From NCBI GenBank assembly GCA_963726335.1, contig CAVSCD010000012.1:992001-1056000 (forward strand): a stretch of 64,000 bases of DNA, in the 5' to 3' direction. The notes under the pieces are model-generated. The model saw nothing but the letters and a program-made list of their open reading frames with translations. It made no database searches and had not been told where the DNA came from. The position numbers and the translations under genes are program-made. Source of the stretch: CAVSCD01 sp963726335. Its GTDB lineage: Bacteria > Acidobacteriota > Aminicenantia > Aminicenantales > UBA8522. Within the stretch, counting starts at the first letter, position 1. Each line of letters begins with the position of its first letter. Below are positions 1 to 17,262 of the stretch, one piece after another.

Positions 1-302
1 ATCTCGTCCGCGAGACGCCCAAGGTGACCGGTTTCGTCGGCTCGGGCAAGAAACCCTCGCCGCTCAACAAGGACGAGGTCGGCCAGATCGTCGAGCACAT
101 GGAGACCACCTCGGAGAAGCCCAAGCCCAAGCACAGCTTCGAGAAGGGCGAGGCCGTCCGGATCATCGACGGCCCGTTCTTCAATTTCAACGGCCTCGTG
201 GAGGAAGTCAACCACGAGAAGAGCACGCTTAAGGTCTTGGTGACGATCTTCGGCCGGTCGACCCCGGTGGAGCTCGAGTTTCTGCAGGTGGAGAAGATCT
301 AG
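1..302 (+). CDS. nusG: NusG, transcription elongation/antitermination factor (5' end missing)
   Basis: C-terminal part of NusG, which rides on RNA polymerase and contacts Rho or ribosomal protein S10 through its KOW domain. The frame is open from the window edge (first full codon at base 3) to TAG at 300-302, giving about 99 residues. LVRETPKVTGFVG closes the NGN domain; the KOW segment follows (GEAVRIIDGPF, then NGLVEEV). Roughly the first 80 residues of a normal protein lie outside the window. It sits 9 bases before rplK, the usual nusG-rplK order, which supports the call. Confidence 0.96.
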   Translation, partial: LVRETPKVTGFVGSGKKPSPLNKDEVGQIVEHMETTSEKPKPKHSFEKGEAVRIIDGPFFNFNGLVEEVNHEKSTLKVLVTIFGRSTPVELEFLQVEKI

Positions 303-311
303 GAGGAAAGG

Positions 312-743
312 ATGTCGAAAGAGATTGTCGCCCGTATCAAGCTGCAGATCGTGGCCGGCCAGGCCAGCCCGGCGCCGCCCGTCGGACCCGCGCTCGGCCA
401 GCACAACGTCAACATCATGGATTTTGTCCGCCAGTTCAACGAGAAGACGCGGGGGATGGAAGAGGGCAGCATCATTCCCGTCGTGATCACGGTGTACAAG
501 GACAAGAGCTTCGTGTTCGAGCTGAAAACCCCGCCGGCTTCCTATCTCCTGAAGAAGGCCGCCGGCATCGCCAAGGGCTCCGGCGCCCCGAACAAGGACA
601 AGGTGGGAACGGTCACCCGGAAGCAAGTGGAAGACATTGCCCGCCTGAAGCTCTCCGACCTGAACGCCAACGACCTGGAAGCCGCCAGGAAGATCATCGA
701 GGGCACGGCCAGGAATATGGGATTGGAGATCGTCAGTGAATAA
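312..743 (+). CDS. rplK: 50S ribosomal protein L11
   Basis: L11 (143 residues, normal length) binds the GTPase-associated centre of 23S rRNA and takes part in factor-dependent GTP hydrolysis. The N-terminal domain shows the Pro-rich segment PAPPVGPALGQ, the region where thiostrepton-type drugs act in this family; the C-terminal rRNA-binding domain contains the Lys-rich stretch KKAAGIAKGSG. ATG follows AGGAGGAAAGG, an excellent ribosome-binding site. Its TAA overlaps the GTG start of rplA by three bases, so the two are probably translationally coupled. Confidence 0.98.
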   Translation: MSKEIVARIKLQIVAGQASPAPPVGPALGQHNVNIMDFVRQFNEKTRGMEEGSIIPVVITVYKDKSFVFELKTPPASYLLKKAAGIAKGSGAPNKDKVGTVTRKQVEDIARLKLSDLNANDLEAARKIIEGTARNMGLEIVSE

Positions 744-1428
744 ACGAGGCAAGAAATACGACAAGGCCAAGGCGCTGGTCGACCAGCCCGAGTTTACGGT
801 GGAGCAGGCGGTCGGCTTGCTGAAAAAGGCGAGTTACGCCAAGTTCGACGAATCCGTGGACATCGCCATGCGCCTGGGAGTGAACCCCAAACACTCCGAC
901 CAGATGGTCCGGGGTACGGTGGTCCTCCCCCACGGAACGGGCAAGACCAAGAAGATCTGCGTCATCGCCTCGGGCGAGAAGATCCGGGAAGCCGAAGCGG
1001 CCGGCGCCGATTACGCCGGCGGCGATGAGCTGATCGAGAAGATCTCCGGCGGCTGGCTGGATTTCGACATCGTCATCGCCACGCCCGACGTGATGAGAAA
1101 CGTCGGCAAGCTCGGCCGGATCCTGGGGACGAAGGGGCTCATGCCCAACCCCAAGTCGGGCACCGTCACTTTCGACGTCAAGAAGGCGGTCGAGGAGACC
1201 AAGGCCGGCAAGGTGGAATTCCGGGTCGACAAGACCGGCAACCTGCACTCGATCGTCGGGCGGGTTTCCTTCGCCGAGGCCAAGCTCGCCGAGAACGTGC
1301 AGGTCTTCCTCCAGGCGGTGATGCACGCCAAGCCGCCCGCCGCCAAGGGGAAGTACGTCCGGAGCATGTGCCTGTCCTCGACGATGGGGCCGAGCTTCCG
1401 TCTGTCCGAAGCCATTCTGGAGAAATAG
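736..1428 (+). CDS. rplA: 50S ribosomal protein L1
   Basis: L1 (230 residues) forms the mobile stalk at the E site and in many bacteria represses its own L11-L1 operon by binding the mRNA. The GTG start at 736 lies inside the end of rplK. Family landmarks visible are MRLGVNPKHSDQMVRGTVVLPHGTG near residues 44-70, the GRILGTKGLMPNPKSGTV loop near 130 and the C-terminal SSTMGPS signature. Ten bases separate it from rplJ, so there is no room for a separate L10-type leader; any rplJ control site would have to lie inside rplA. Confidence 0.98.
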   Translation: MNKRGKKYDKAKALVDQPEFTVEQAVGLLKKASYAKFDESVDIAMRLGVNPKHSDQMVRGTVVLPHGTGKTKKICVIASGEKIREAEAAGADYAGGDELIEKISGGWLDFDIVIATPDVMRNVGKLGRILGTKGLMPNPKSGTVTFDVKKAVEETKAGKVEFRVDKTGNLHSIVGRVSFAEAKLAENVQVFLQAVMHAKPPAAKGKYVRSMCLSSTMGPSFRLSEAILEK

Positions 1429-1438
1429 GAGAGCGCCG

Positions 1439-1951
1439 GTGAAGCAAGACGCGAAGCAAAAGCTCATCCAGGGCCTGCAGCAGGATTTCGACCGCGCCGA
1501 CACCGCCTACCTTCTGGATTACACCCGCATGACCGTGGCCCAGTCGGTGGCGCTGCGCAAGCTGCTGCGGAAGAACGCCTACACCATGAAGGTCGTCAAG
1601 AACCGCCTGGCCTTGCGGGCCCTCAAGGCGGATTTCCCCGAGGCCCTGCACGGCTATTTTCAGAAGCCGACGGCCGTCGCCTTCGGGGCCGAGGAGCCGC
1701 TCCGCCTGGCGCGGCTGATCAGGGATTTTTCGGTCAAGAACAAGGTCCTGGCGTTCAAGGGCGGCCTGATCGAGGGCCAGCTCCTGACGCCGGACCGGTT
1801 TGAGGAGGTCTGCAAGCTCTCCTCGAAACAGGAATTGCTCGGGAAGATCGGCTATCTGATGGCCCTTCCCTTAATGCAACTTTTAAGGACTTGGCAAGCC
1901 CCCGTCTCCCAGCTGGGCCGGTTGTTGAGTCAATTAAAAGAGAAAAAATAG
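1439..1951 (+). CDS. rplJ: 50S ribosomal protein L10
   Basis: L10 (170 residues) anchors the L7/L12 dimers to the ribosomal stalk. The GTG start (MKQDAKQKL) is preceded by AGGAGAG. The N-terminal rRNA-binding part contains DYTRMTVAQSVALRKLLRK and KVVKNRLALRAL, both typical of L10; the C-terminal helix that holds L7/L12 ends in LLSQLKEKK. It lies directly ahead of rplL, as in nearly all bacteria. No frameshift or unusual insertion is seen. Confidence 0.97.
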   Translation: MKQDAKQKLIQGLQQDFDRADTAYLLDYTRMTVAQSVALRKLLRKNAYTMKVVKNRLALRALKADFPEALHGYFQKPTAVAFGAEEPLRLARLIRDFSVKNKVLAFKGGLIEGQLLTPDRFEEVCKLSSKQELLGKIGYLMALPLMQLLRTWQAPVSQLGRLLSQLKEKK

Positions 1952-1964
1952 GTTGGAGGTAAAC

Positions 1965-2354
1965 ATGAGCGACAAACTCACCAAAGAGCAGTTTTTCGGG
2001 CACCTGGACAACCTGACGGTCCTGGAACTCGCGGACTACATCAAGGAATTCGAGACGCGCTACGGCATCAGCGCCGCCGCCGCCGTCCCGGTGGCCGTGG
2101 CGGGAGCCGCCCCGGGCGCCGAGGCCGCTGCCGAAGTGGTCAAGACCGAGTTCACGGTCCTCCTGAAGAGCGCCGGGGACAAGAAGATCAACGTGATCAA
2201 GACCGTCCGGGAGATCACCAGCCTCGGCCTCAAGGAGGCCAAGGACCTGGTCGATACCTTGCCCAAGCCGGTCAAGGAAAAAATCACCAAAGAAGAAGCC
2301 GAAGCCATCAAAGCGAAATTCGAGGAAGTCGGGGCCACCGTCGAGCTGCAGTAA
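1965..2354 (+). CDS. rplL: 50S ribosomal protein L7/L12
   Basis: L7/L12 (129 residues) is the multicopy stalk protein that recruits elongation factors. ATG at 1965 is chosen over an in-frame TTG at 1953 because GGAGGT (1955-1960) lies just before it and because the family starts this way. The order is an N-terminal dimerisation domain, an Ala/Pro/Val hinge around residues 40-55, and a C-terminal domain with the factor-binding helix (KTVREITSLGLKEAKDLV). The gene is followed by an 88-base T-rich spacer before rpoB. Confidence 0.97.
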   Translation: MSDKLTKEQFFGHLDNLTVLELADYIKEFETRYGISAAAAVPVAVAGAAPGAEAAAEVVKTEFTVLLKSAGDKKINVIKTVREITSLGLKEAKDLVDTLPKPVKEKITKEEAEAIKAKFEEVGATVELQ

Positions 2355-2357
2355 GAG

Positions 2358-2415
2358 TGTCCTTGGGACATCTTTGCTTCTGTTTTTGTCTTTTTATTTT
2401 TTGTCTGTCAGATGA
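2358..2415 (+). promoter_or_regulatory. T-rich rplL-rpoB spacer, possible attenuator
   Basis: A short hairpin (TGTCC, loop TTG, GGACA; 2358-2370) is followed by a long T-rich run (about 2371-2410) that stands out in this GC-rich DNA. Attenuation between rplL and rpoB is known in other bacteria, so partial termination here is plausible. The stem is only five base pairs, so this is a weak call. Confidence 0.3.
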
Positions 2416-2442
2416 ATTGAAGACTCTTTTTTGAAGGTGAAC

Positions 2443-10886
<8,444 letters not shown>

Positions 10887-10912
10887 AAACGCGGCTAAAG
10901 CGCTCAGTTTTC

Positions 10913-10941
10913 TTGACATAGATCGCTGATTCTGCTAATAT
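10913..10941 (+). promoter_or_regulatory. Strong sigma-70-type promoter of the rpsL (str-S10-spc-alpha) unit
   Basis: TTGACA (10913-10918), exactly 17 bases, then TAATAT (10936-10941). A perfect 8-bp inverted repeat, ATTCTGCT (10929-10936) and AGCAGAAT (10943-10950), straddles the -10 and the expected transcription start. It lies in the only sizeable gap between rpoC and rpsL, so it probably drives the whole downstream ribosomal supercluster. The palindrome may be an operator or the first hairpin of the leader. Confidence 0.82.
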
Positions 10942-11014
10942 CAGCAGAATTCGTCTCGAGACTAAATCCGTTCGGGATGAAGCCAATTATGGAATTTTTT
11001 GAGGAGTAGGTTTT

Positions 11015-11410
11015 TTGCCAACTTTTAACCAATTAGTGAGGAAGGGCAGAACCCCGAAGCACTACAAGAGCAAGTCTCCGGCGCTCGACACCTGCCCCCA
11101 GAAAAGAGGCGTTTGCACGCGGGTGTTCACCACCACGCCCAAGAAGCCGAACTCCGCCCTGCGCAAGGTCGCCAGGATACGGCTGACCAACAACATCGAA
11201 GTGACGGGCTACATCCCGGGCGTCGGCCACAACCTGCAAGAGCACTCCATCGTGCTCATCCGGGGCGGCCGGGTCAAGGACCTGCCGGGCGTCCGGTACC
11301 ACATCATCCGCGGCACCCTGGATTCCGAGGGCGTGCAGAACCGCCACCAGAGCCGCTCCCTGTACGGAGCCAAGCGGCCCAAGGCCAAGGAAAAACGCGC
11401 CGGCAGTTGA
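11015..11410 (+). CDS. rpsL: 30S ribosomal protein S12
   Basis: S12 (131 residues) sits in the decoding centre and monitors codon-anticodon pairing. The TTG start is chosen because GAGGAG (11001-11006) lies nine bases upstream and the protein then begins MPTFNQLVRKGR, as in the family. The TTPKKPNSALRK loop, where streptomycin resistance changes usually occur, has the sensitive-type Lys pair; the second conserved loop is GGRVKDLPGVRYH. First gene after the strong promoter and its roughly 65-base leader. Confidence 0.97.
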   Translation: MPTFNQLVRKGRTPKHYKSKSPALDTCPQKRGVCTRVFTTTPKKPNSALRKVARIRLTNNIEVTGYIPGVGHNLQEHSIVLIRGGRVKDLPGVRYHIIRGTLDSEGVQNRHQSRSLYGAKRPKAKEKRAGS

Positions 11411-11426
11411 AAGAGAAGAGGAAGCG

Positions 11427-11897
11427 ATGCCCAGAAGAGGAATCATCAAGAAACGGAAGCTCCCGGCCGACCCGTTCTATAACAGCACGTTGGTATCGCG
11501 GTTCGTCAACCTGTTCCTGAAGGGCGGCAAGAAGAGCACTGCCGAGAGAGTCGTTTACGGCGCGATGGAGATCGTCAAGCAGAAGACCAAGGAGGATCCC
11601 CTCAAAGCCTTCGAGAAGGCGATCGAGAACGTCCGGCCGGTGCTCGAGACCAAATCCCGCCGGGTGGGCGGCGCGACCTACCAGGTGCCCATCGAAGTGC
11701 CCATGGACAGGTCGGTGGCCGTGGGCGTCCGCTGGCTGCTGAACTACTCCCGGGCGCGGAGCGGCAAGAGCATGGAGGAGAAGCTGGCGGCCGAAGTGAT
11801 GGACGCCATGAACCTCAGGGGCGGGGCGATCAAGAAACGGGAAGACACCCACAAGATGGCGGAAGCCAACCGGGCTTTTGCTCACTATAGATGGTAG
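11427..11897 (+). CDS. rpsG: 30S ribosomal protein S7
   Basis: S7 (156 residues) nucleates assembly of the 30S head and lines the E site; in E. coli it also represses the str operon. Landmarks are MPRRGIIKKRKLPADPFYNS at the start, RVGGATYQVPIEV in the middle and HKMAEANRAFAHYRW at the end. GAAGAGGAAGCG precedes the ATG. A 51-base gap separates it from fusA. Confidence 0.97.
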   Translation: MPRRGIIKKRKLPADPFYNSTLVSRFVNLFLKGGKKSTAERVVYGAMEIVKQKTKEDPLKAFEKAIENVRPVLETKSRRVGGATYQVPIEVPMDRSVAVGVRWLLNYSRARSGKSMEEKLAAEVMDAMNLRGGAIKKREDTHKMAEANRAFAHYRW

Positions 11898-11948
11898 TCT
11901 CCAGGAAACGACAACCGGATTTGACGAGACAGATGGAGAAAAGACGGT

Positions 11949-14042
11949 ATGCGCTCTCACCCGATCGAGAGAGTCAGGAATATCGGCATCATGGCTCATA
12001 TCGATGCGGGCAAGACGACGACGACCGAGCGCATCCTGTTTTATACGGGCATTACGTACAAGATGGGAGAGGTCGACGAGGGCACCGCGGTCATGGACTG
12101 GATGGTGCAGGAGCAGGAGCGCGGCATCACGATTACGTCGGCGGCCACCACCTGCTTCTGGAAAGACCACCGCGTTAACATCATCGACACTCCCGGGCAT
12201 GTCGACTTCACCGCCGAGGTCGAGAGATCCTTACGGGTTCTCGACGGGGCGATAGTCATTCTTTGTGGCGTGGGTTGCGTCGAGCCCCAGACCGAAACCG
12301 TCTGGAGGCAGGCCGACCGGTACCGCGTTCCGAGAGTGGTCTACATCAACAAGATGGACAGGGTCGGAGCGGACCACGAGATCGCCGTCCTGCAGATTCG
12401 GAAACGGCTGAACGCCCGGCCGCTGGTCCTCCAGCTGCCCCTGGGCTGTGAAGAGAATTTCCGCGGAGTCATCGACCTGGTCGAGATGAAAGAGATCGAC
12501 TGGGGCCATGACCTCCTGGGGACCAAATTCGAGGTCCGGGAGATTGCGGAGGAGAACCGGGAAGAGGCCCGGGCGAGAAGAAACGAGATGCTGGAAATCT
12601 TGAGCGAGACGGACGATGGCCTGATGGAGAAGTATCTCAGCGGCGCGGACATCTCCGCCCAAGAGGTCCGCGAGTCCGTCCGCCGGGGCACGCTGGGGCT
12701 TCAGTTCGTCCCCGTCCTCATGGGCGCGTCGTTCCGGAACAAGGGTGTTCACCCGCTCCTCGACGCCGTCGTCGACTATCTCCCATCCCCCGCCGAAGTC
12801 CCCCCGGTGACCGGCCTGCACCCGCGCACCGGCGAGACCGAACAGAGGCTGCCCTCGGACGCCGAGCCGTTCTCGGCGCTCGTCTTCAAGATCATGACCG
12901 ACCCCTTCGTGGGCTCGCTGGCCTATTTCCGCGTCTATTCCGGCAAGGCCAAGGTCGGCTCGCTCCTCTACAACACGGCCAAGGACGAGGAGGAGCGCGT
13001 CTCCCGCCTGCTGGAGATGCACTCCAACAAGCGCAAAGAGATCAAGGAAGTCTACGCCGGCGACATCGCCGCCCTGGCCTCGATGAAGAATCTGTCCACG
13101 GGGGACACGCTGTGCCTTCGGAGCCGGCCGCTCGTCCTGGAGACGATCAAGTTTCCGGAGCCGGTCATCAACGCCACCATCGAGCCCCGGACCCGGGTCG
13201 AGCACGCCAAGCTGGCCGGTGCCATCCAGAAGCTGACCCGGGAGGATCCGACCTTCAAGGTGGCCCAGGATCCGCACACCGGACAGACCCTCGTCTACGG
13301 CATGGGCGAGCTCCATCTCGAGATCATCATGGACCGCCTGAGCCGGGAGTTCGGCGTCCAGGCCCATCTGGGCAAGCCCCAGGTCGCCTACAAGGAGACC
13401 ATCCTCCAGTCCGCGAAAGGCGAGGGCAAATACATCCGTCAGAGCGGCGGCCGCGGCCAGTACGGCCACTGCGAGATCACCATCGAGCCGTTGCCGCGGG
13501 GCAACGGCTTTGTTTTTTCGGACGAAACCCGCGGCGCCGTCATCCCCAAGGAGTTCGTCGGCAGCGTCCGCGACGGCATCCGGGAGGCCATGGAGTCCGG
13601 CATCCGGGCCGGTTTCCCGGTCGTCGACGTCAAGGCCACGCTGCACGGCGGCTCCTGGCACGAGGTGGATTCGTCGCCGCTGGCGTTCAAGATCGCCGGC
13701 TCGCTCGCCTTCCGCGACGCCGCCGGCCGGGCCAAGCCCGCGCTTCTCGAGCCGATGATGCAGCTCGAGGTCGTCAGCCCCGACGATTATCTCGGCGGGA
13801 TCGCGGGCGACCTCAACTCCCGGCGCGGCAAGATCGAGGGCATGGAGATGCGCGGCGGCTCCCGCGTCGTCAAGGCGATGGTCCCCCTGGCCGAGATGTT
13901 CGGCTACGCCACCGTGCTGCGGACGCTCACGCAGGGAAGGGGGGTCTTTTCCCTGGAATTCTGGAAGTATCAGCAGACGCCCCCCGCCGTCGGGGAGGAG
14001 ATCATCGCCCGGATCGAGGGACGCCTGCCCGTCCATAGATAG
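11949..14042 (+). CDS. fusA: Elongation factor G
   Basis: EF-G (697 residues) is the translocase GTPase. The P-loop AHIDAGKTTTTER, DTPGHVDFT (G3) and NKMD (G4) are intact. Domain II follows (EPFSALVFKIMTDPFVGSLA), then domain III, and domain IV with SGGRGQYGH and the conserved tip region around HEVDSSPLAFK, and domain V to the end. The G2 segment reads RGITITSAAT. Length and order are typical of the primary translational EF-G, supported by its place between rpsG and tuf. Confidence 0.97.
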   Translation: MRSHPIERVRNIGIMAHIDAGKTTTTERILFYTGITYKMGEVDEGTAVMDWMVQEQERGITITSAATTCFWKDHRVNIIDTPGHVDFTAEVERSLRVLDGAIVILCGVGCVEPQTETVWRQADRYRVPRVVYINKMDRVGADHEIAVLQIRKRLNARPLVLQLPLGCEENFRGVIDLVEMKEIDWGHDLLGTKFEVREIAEENREEARARRNEMLEILSETDDGLMEKYLSGADISAQEVRESVRRGTLGLQFVPVLMGASFRNKGVHPLLDAVVDYLPSPAEVPPVTGLHPRTGETEQRLPSDAEPFSALVFKIMTDPFVGSLAYFRVYSGKAKVGSLLYNTAKDEEERVSRLLEMHSNKRKEIKEVYAGDIAALASMKNLSTGDTLCLRSRPLVLETIKFPEPVINATIEPRTRVEHAKLAGAIQKLTREDPTFKVAQDPHTGQTLVYGMGELHLEIIMDRLSREFGVQAHLGKPQVAYKETILQSAKGEGKYIRQSGGRGQYGHCEITIEPLPRGNGFVFSDETRGAVIPKEFVGSVRDGIREAMESGIRAGFPVVDVKATLHGGSWHEVDSSPLAFKIAGSLAFRDAAGRAKPALLEPMMQLEVVSPDDYLGGIAGDLNSRRGKIEGMEMRGGSRVVKAMVPLAEMFGYATVLRTLTQGRGVFSLEFWKYQQTPPAVGEEIIARIEGRLPVHR

Positions 14043-14059
14043 TCAGGAGGAGGACAAGA

Positions 14060-15259
<1,200 letters not shown>

Positions 15260-15269
15260 AGACGGATCA

Positions 15270-15316
15270 CCTCCCGGTCAACGCCTGCCCGCGAGGGCGG
15301 GGACGTGACGGGGAGG
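15270..15316 (+). promoter_or_regulatory. GC-rich hairpin between tuf and rpsJ, possible S10 leader structure
   Basis: CCTCCCGGTCAACG (15270-15283) pairs imperfectly with CGTGACGGGGAGG (15304-15316), with a further GC-rich stem inside. It occupies the start of the 106-base tuf-rpsJ spacer. No T-run follows, so it does not look like a classical terminator. In E. coli the S10 leader is the target of L4 regulation; a similar role here is inference only. Confidence 0.4.
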
Positions 15317-15365
15317 GGAAAAGCGGAGATCAGAGAACTCGGTTAACGAAGAACAGAGGGCGAGC

Positions 15366-15686
15366 ATGGAAAAAATCAGAATCAGGCTGCAATCGTTCGA
15401 CAACCGGCTCCTGGACCAGTCGGTCAAGGACATCGTCACCAAGGCCAAGCGCACCGGCGCCCATATCGCGGGCCCGATCCCGCTGCCGACGAAGATCCAC
15501 CGGTACTGCGTCCTTCGCTCTCCGCACGTCGACAAGAAATCGCGGGAGCACTTTGAGATGCGGATCCACAAGCGTCTGATCGACATCAGCGAGTACAACA
15601 ACGATACCATCGAGGAGCTCCAGAAGCTCGACCTGCCGGCCGGGATCGACGTCGAGATTCAGGCCTTCGGGGCCACGGGAGAATGA
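15366..15686 (+). CDS. rpsJ: 30S ribosomal protein S10
   Basis: S10 (106 residues) is a 30S head protein and, as NusE, a partner of NusG/NusB in antitermination. Family signatures are KIRIRLQSFDNRLLDQS at the start and GPIPLPTKIHRYCVLRSPHVDK in the middle. First gene of the S10 group. The TGA overlaps the rplC start region, consistent with tight coupling. Confidence 0.97.
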   Translation: MEKIRIRLQSFDNRLLDQSVKDIVTKAKRTGAHIAGPIPLPTKIHRYCVLRSPHVDKKSREHFEMRIHKRLIDISEYNNDTIEELQKLDLPAGIDVEIQAFGATGE

Positions 15687-15688
15687 CG

Positions 15689-16327
15689 ATGATCGAAGGA
15701 TTGATCGGCAGAAAGATCGGGATGACCCAGACCTTCGATGCCGAAGGCAACGTCATCCCCGTCACGGTGATCAAGGCCGGACCGTGCACCGTCATCCAGA
15801 AAAAGACCAAGGAAAAGGACGGCTACGAGGCGGTGCAGGTTGGGTTCGTGGAGGAGAAGGGCGTCAGGAAACCGGTCAAGGCGTCGGTCGGCCACTTCCA
15901 GAAGGCGGGCGTACCGCCGACCAGGCTTCTCCGCGAATTCCGGTTCAGCGACGAGGTCAAAGAGGGCGACCAGTACCTGGTGGATATCTTCCAGGCGGGC
16001 GATAAGGTCCACGTGATCGGGACGTCCAAGGGAAAGGGCTTCCAGGGCGTCGTCACCCGTCATCACTTCCGGGGCGGCGGGGCCTCGCACGGCTCGATGT
16101 TCCACCGGGCCCCCGGCTCGATCGGCGCGTCCTCGTATCCTTCGCGGGTCATGAAGGGAACGCGGATGGGCGGTCACATGGGCCACGACCGGGTCACCGT
16201 CAGGAACCTCGAGGTCGTGGAGGCCGACAAGGAAAACAACCTGCTTCTCATCAGGGGCGCCGTCCCGGGACCCCGGGGCGGATATCTCCTGATCTTGAAG
16301 GAGAGCTTCACGCCCCGGACGGCTTGA
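15689..16327 (+). CDS. rplC: 50S ribosomal protein L3
   Basis: L3 (212 residues) is an early-assembly protein reaching toward the peptidyl-transferase centre. Two in-frame ATGs exist (15683, 15689); 15689 is preferred because GGGAGA (15677-15682) then has normal spacing and the protein begins MIEGLIGRKIGMTQ, as in the family. The signature around FQGVVTRHHFRGGGASHGS and the loop GSIGASSYPSRVMKGTRMGG are present. Confidence 0.96.
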   Translation: MIEGLIGRKIGMTQTFDAEGNVIPVTVIKAGPCTVIQKKTKEKDGYEAVQVGFVEEKGVRKPVKASVGHFQKAGVPPTRLLREFRFSDEVKEGDQYLVDIFQAGDKVHVIGTSKGKGFQGVVTRHHFRGGGASHGSMFHRAPGSIGASSYPSRVMKGTRMGGHMGHDRVTVRNLEVVEADKENNLLLIRGAVPGPRGGYLLILKESFTPRTA

Positions 16328-16347
16328 GGCGCGGAAGAGAGAAGACC

Positions 16348-16971
16348 ATGGCCAAAGTCCAAGTAATGAACGCAACCGGGCAGGCCGCCGGCGAGATCGA
16401 GCTCCCGGCCGCCGTATTTTCCTATCCCGTGAAGGACCACCTGCTCTATGAGTCGGTGGTCCAGCACCGGGCCGCCCTGCGGCGGGGCACCGCCGCCACC
16501 AAGACCCGGGGAGAGGTCTCCGGCTCGAACCGCAAGCCGTGGCGCCAGAAGGGCACCGGCCGCGCCCGGGCCGGCGGCATTCGCAGCCCGCTCTGGAAGA
16601 AGGGCGGCATCACGCACGGTCCGCAGCCCAGGGATTACACCTACGAGATGCCCCGTCAGGCCCGGCGCGGCGCCCTCAAGTCGGCGCTGGCCCTAAGGCA
16701 TGAAGAGAACCGGATGCTCGTCCTCGACGAAGTCAGCCTCGCGGAGCCCAAGACCAAGGCCGCCGCCCAGTGGCTGGCCGCGCTCAACCTCGACTCGGCG
16801 GTGATCGTGGACCGCCGCGAGAACCGCAACCTGTTCCTGGCCCTGCGGAACATCCCCAAGATCAAGGCCGTCGACGCCGCCGAGCTCTCGGCCTTCGATG
16901 TCATCGGCCACACTTGGCTCGTCTTCAGCCGGCGGGCCCTCGAGTCGGTCATCGAAAGGATGTCGAAATGA
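16348..16971 (+). CDS. rplD: 50S ribosomal protein L4
   Basis: L4 (207 residues) lines the exit tunnel and in enterobacteria represses the S10 operon. ATG at 16348 (MAKVQVMNATG) is chosen; an in-frame TTG at 16324 would add eight unconserved residues. The tunnel loop is recognisable from TRGEVSGSNRKPWRQKGTG through GGIRSPLWKKGG. The TGA overlaps the ATG of rplW. Confidence 0.96.
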   Translation: MAKVQVMNATGQAAGEIELPAAVFSYPVKDHLLYESVVQHRAALRRGTAATKTRGEVSGSNRKPWRQKGTGRARAGGIRSPLWKKGGITHGPQPRDYTYEMPRQARRGALKSALALRHEENRMLVLDEVSLAEPKTKAAAQWLAALNLDSAVIVDRRENRNLFLALRNIPKIKAVDAAELSAFDVIGHTWLVFSRRALESVIERMSK

Positions 16972-17261
16972 ACGATCCGTACCAGATCATCATCCGGCCG
17001 ATCATCACCGAGAAGAGCACCCAGCTCAAGGAAACCAACCGCGAGGTCTGCTTCGAGGTCGCCAAGCACGCCAACAAAACCGAGATCAAGAAGGCGGTGG
17101 AGCAGCTGTTCAAGGTCAAGGTCGAGGCCGTCAAGACCCAGATCAAAGTGGGCAAGTGGCGCCGGGTCGGCCGCAACAAGGGCCAGACCAAGACCTGGAA
17201 GAAGGCCTACGTCAAGCTGCGGGAAGGCGAAAAGATGATCGAATACTTCGAGGCGGTCTAA
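16968..17261 (+). CDS. rplW: 50S ribosomal protein L23
   Basis: L23 (97 residues) sits at the tunnel exit and is the docking point for trigger factor and SRP. ATG at 16968 overlaps the rplD stop (ATGA). The protein starts MNDPYQIIIRPIITEKS, the usual L23 opening, and contains the basic loop GKWRRVGRNKGQTKTWKKA. Normal length. Confidence 0.96.
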   Translation: MNDPYQIIIRPIITEKSTQLKETNREVCFEVAKHANKTEIKKAVEQLFKVKVEAVKTQIKVGKWRRVGRNKGQTKTWKKAYVKLREGEKMIEYFEAV

Positions 17262-17262
17262 C

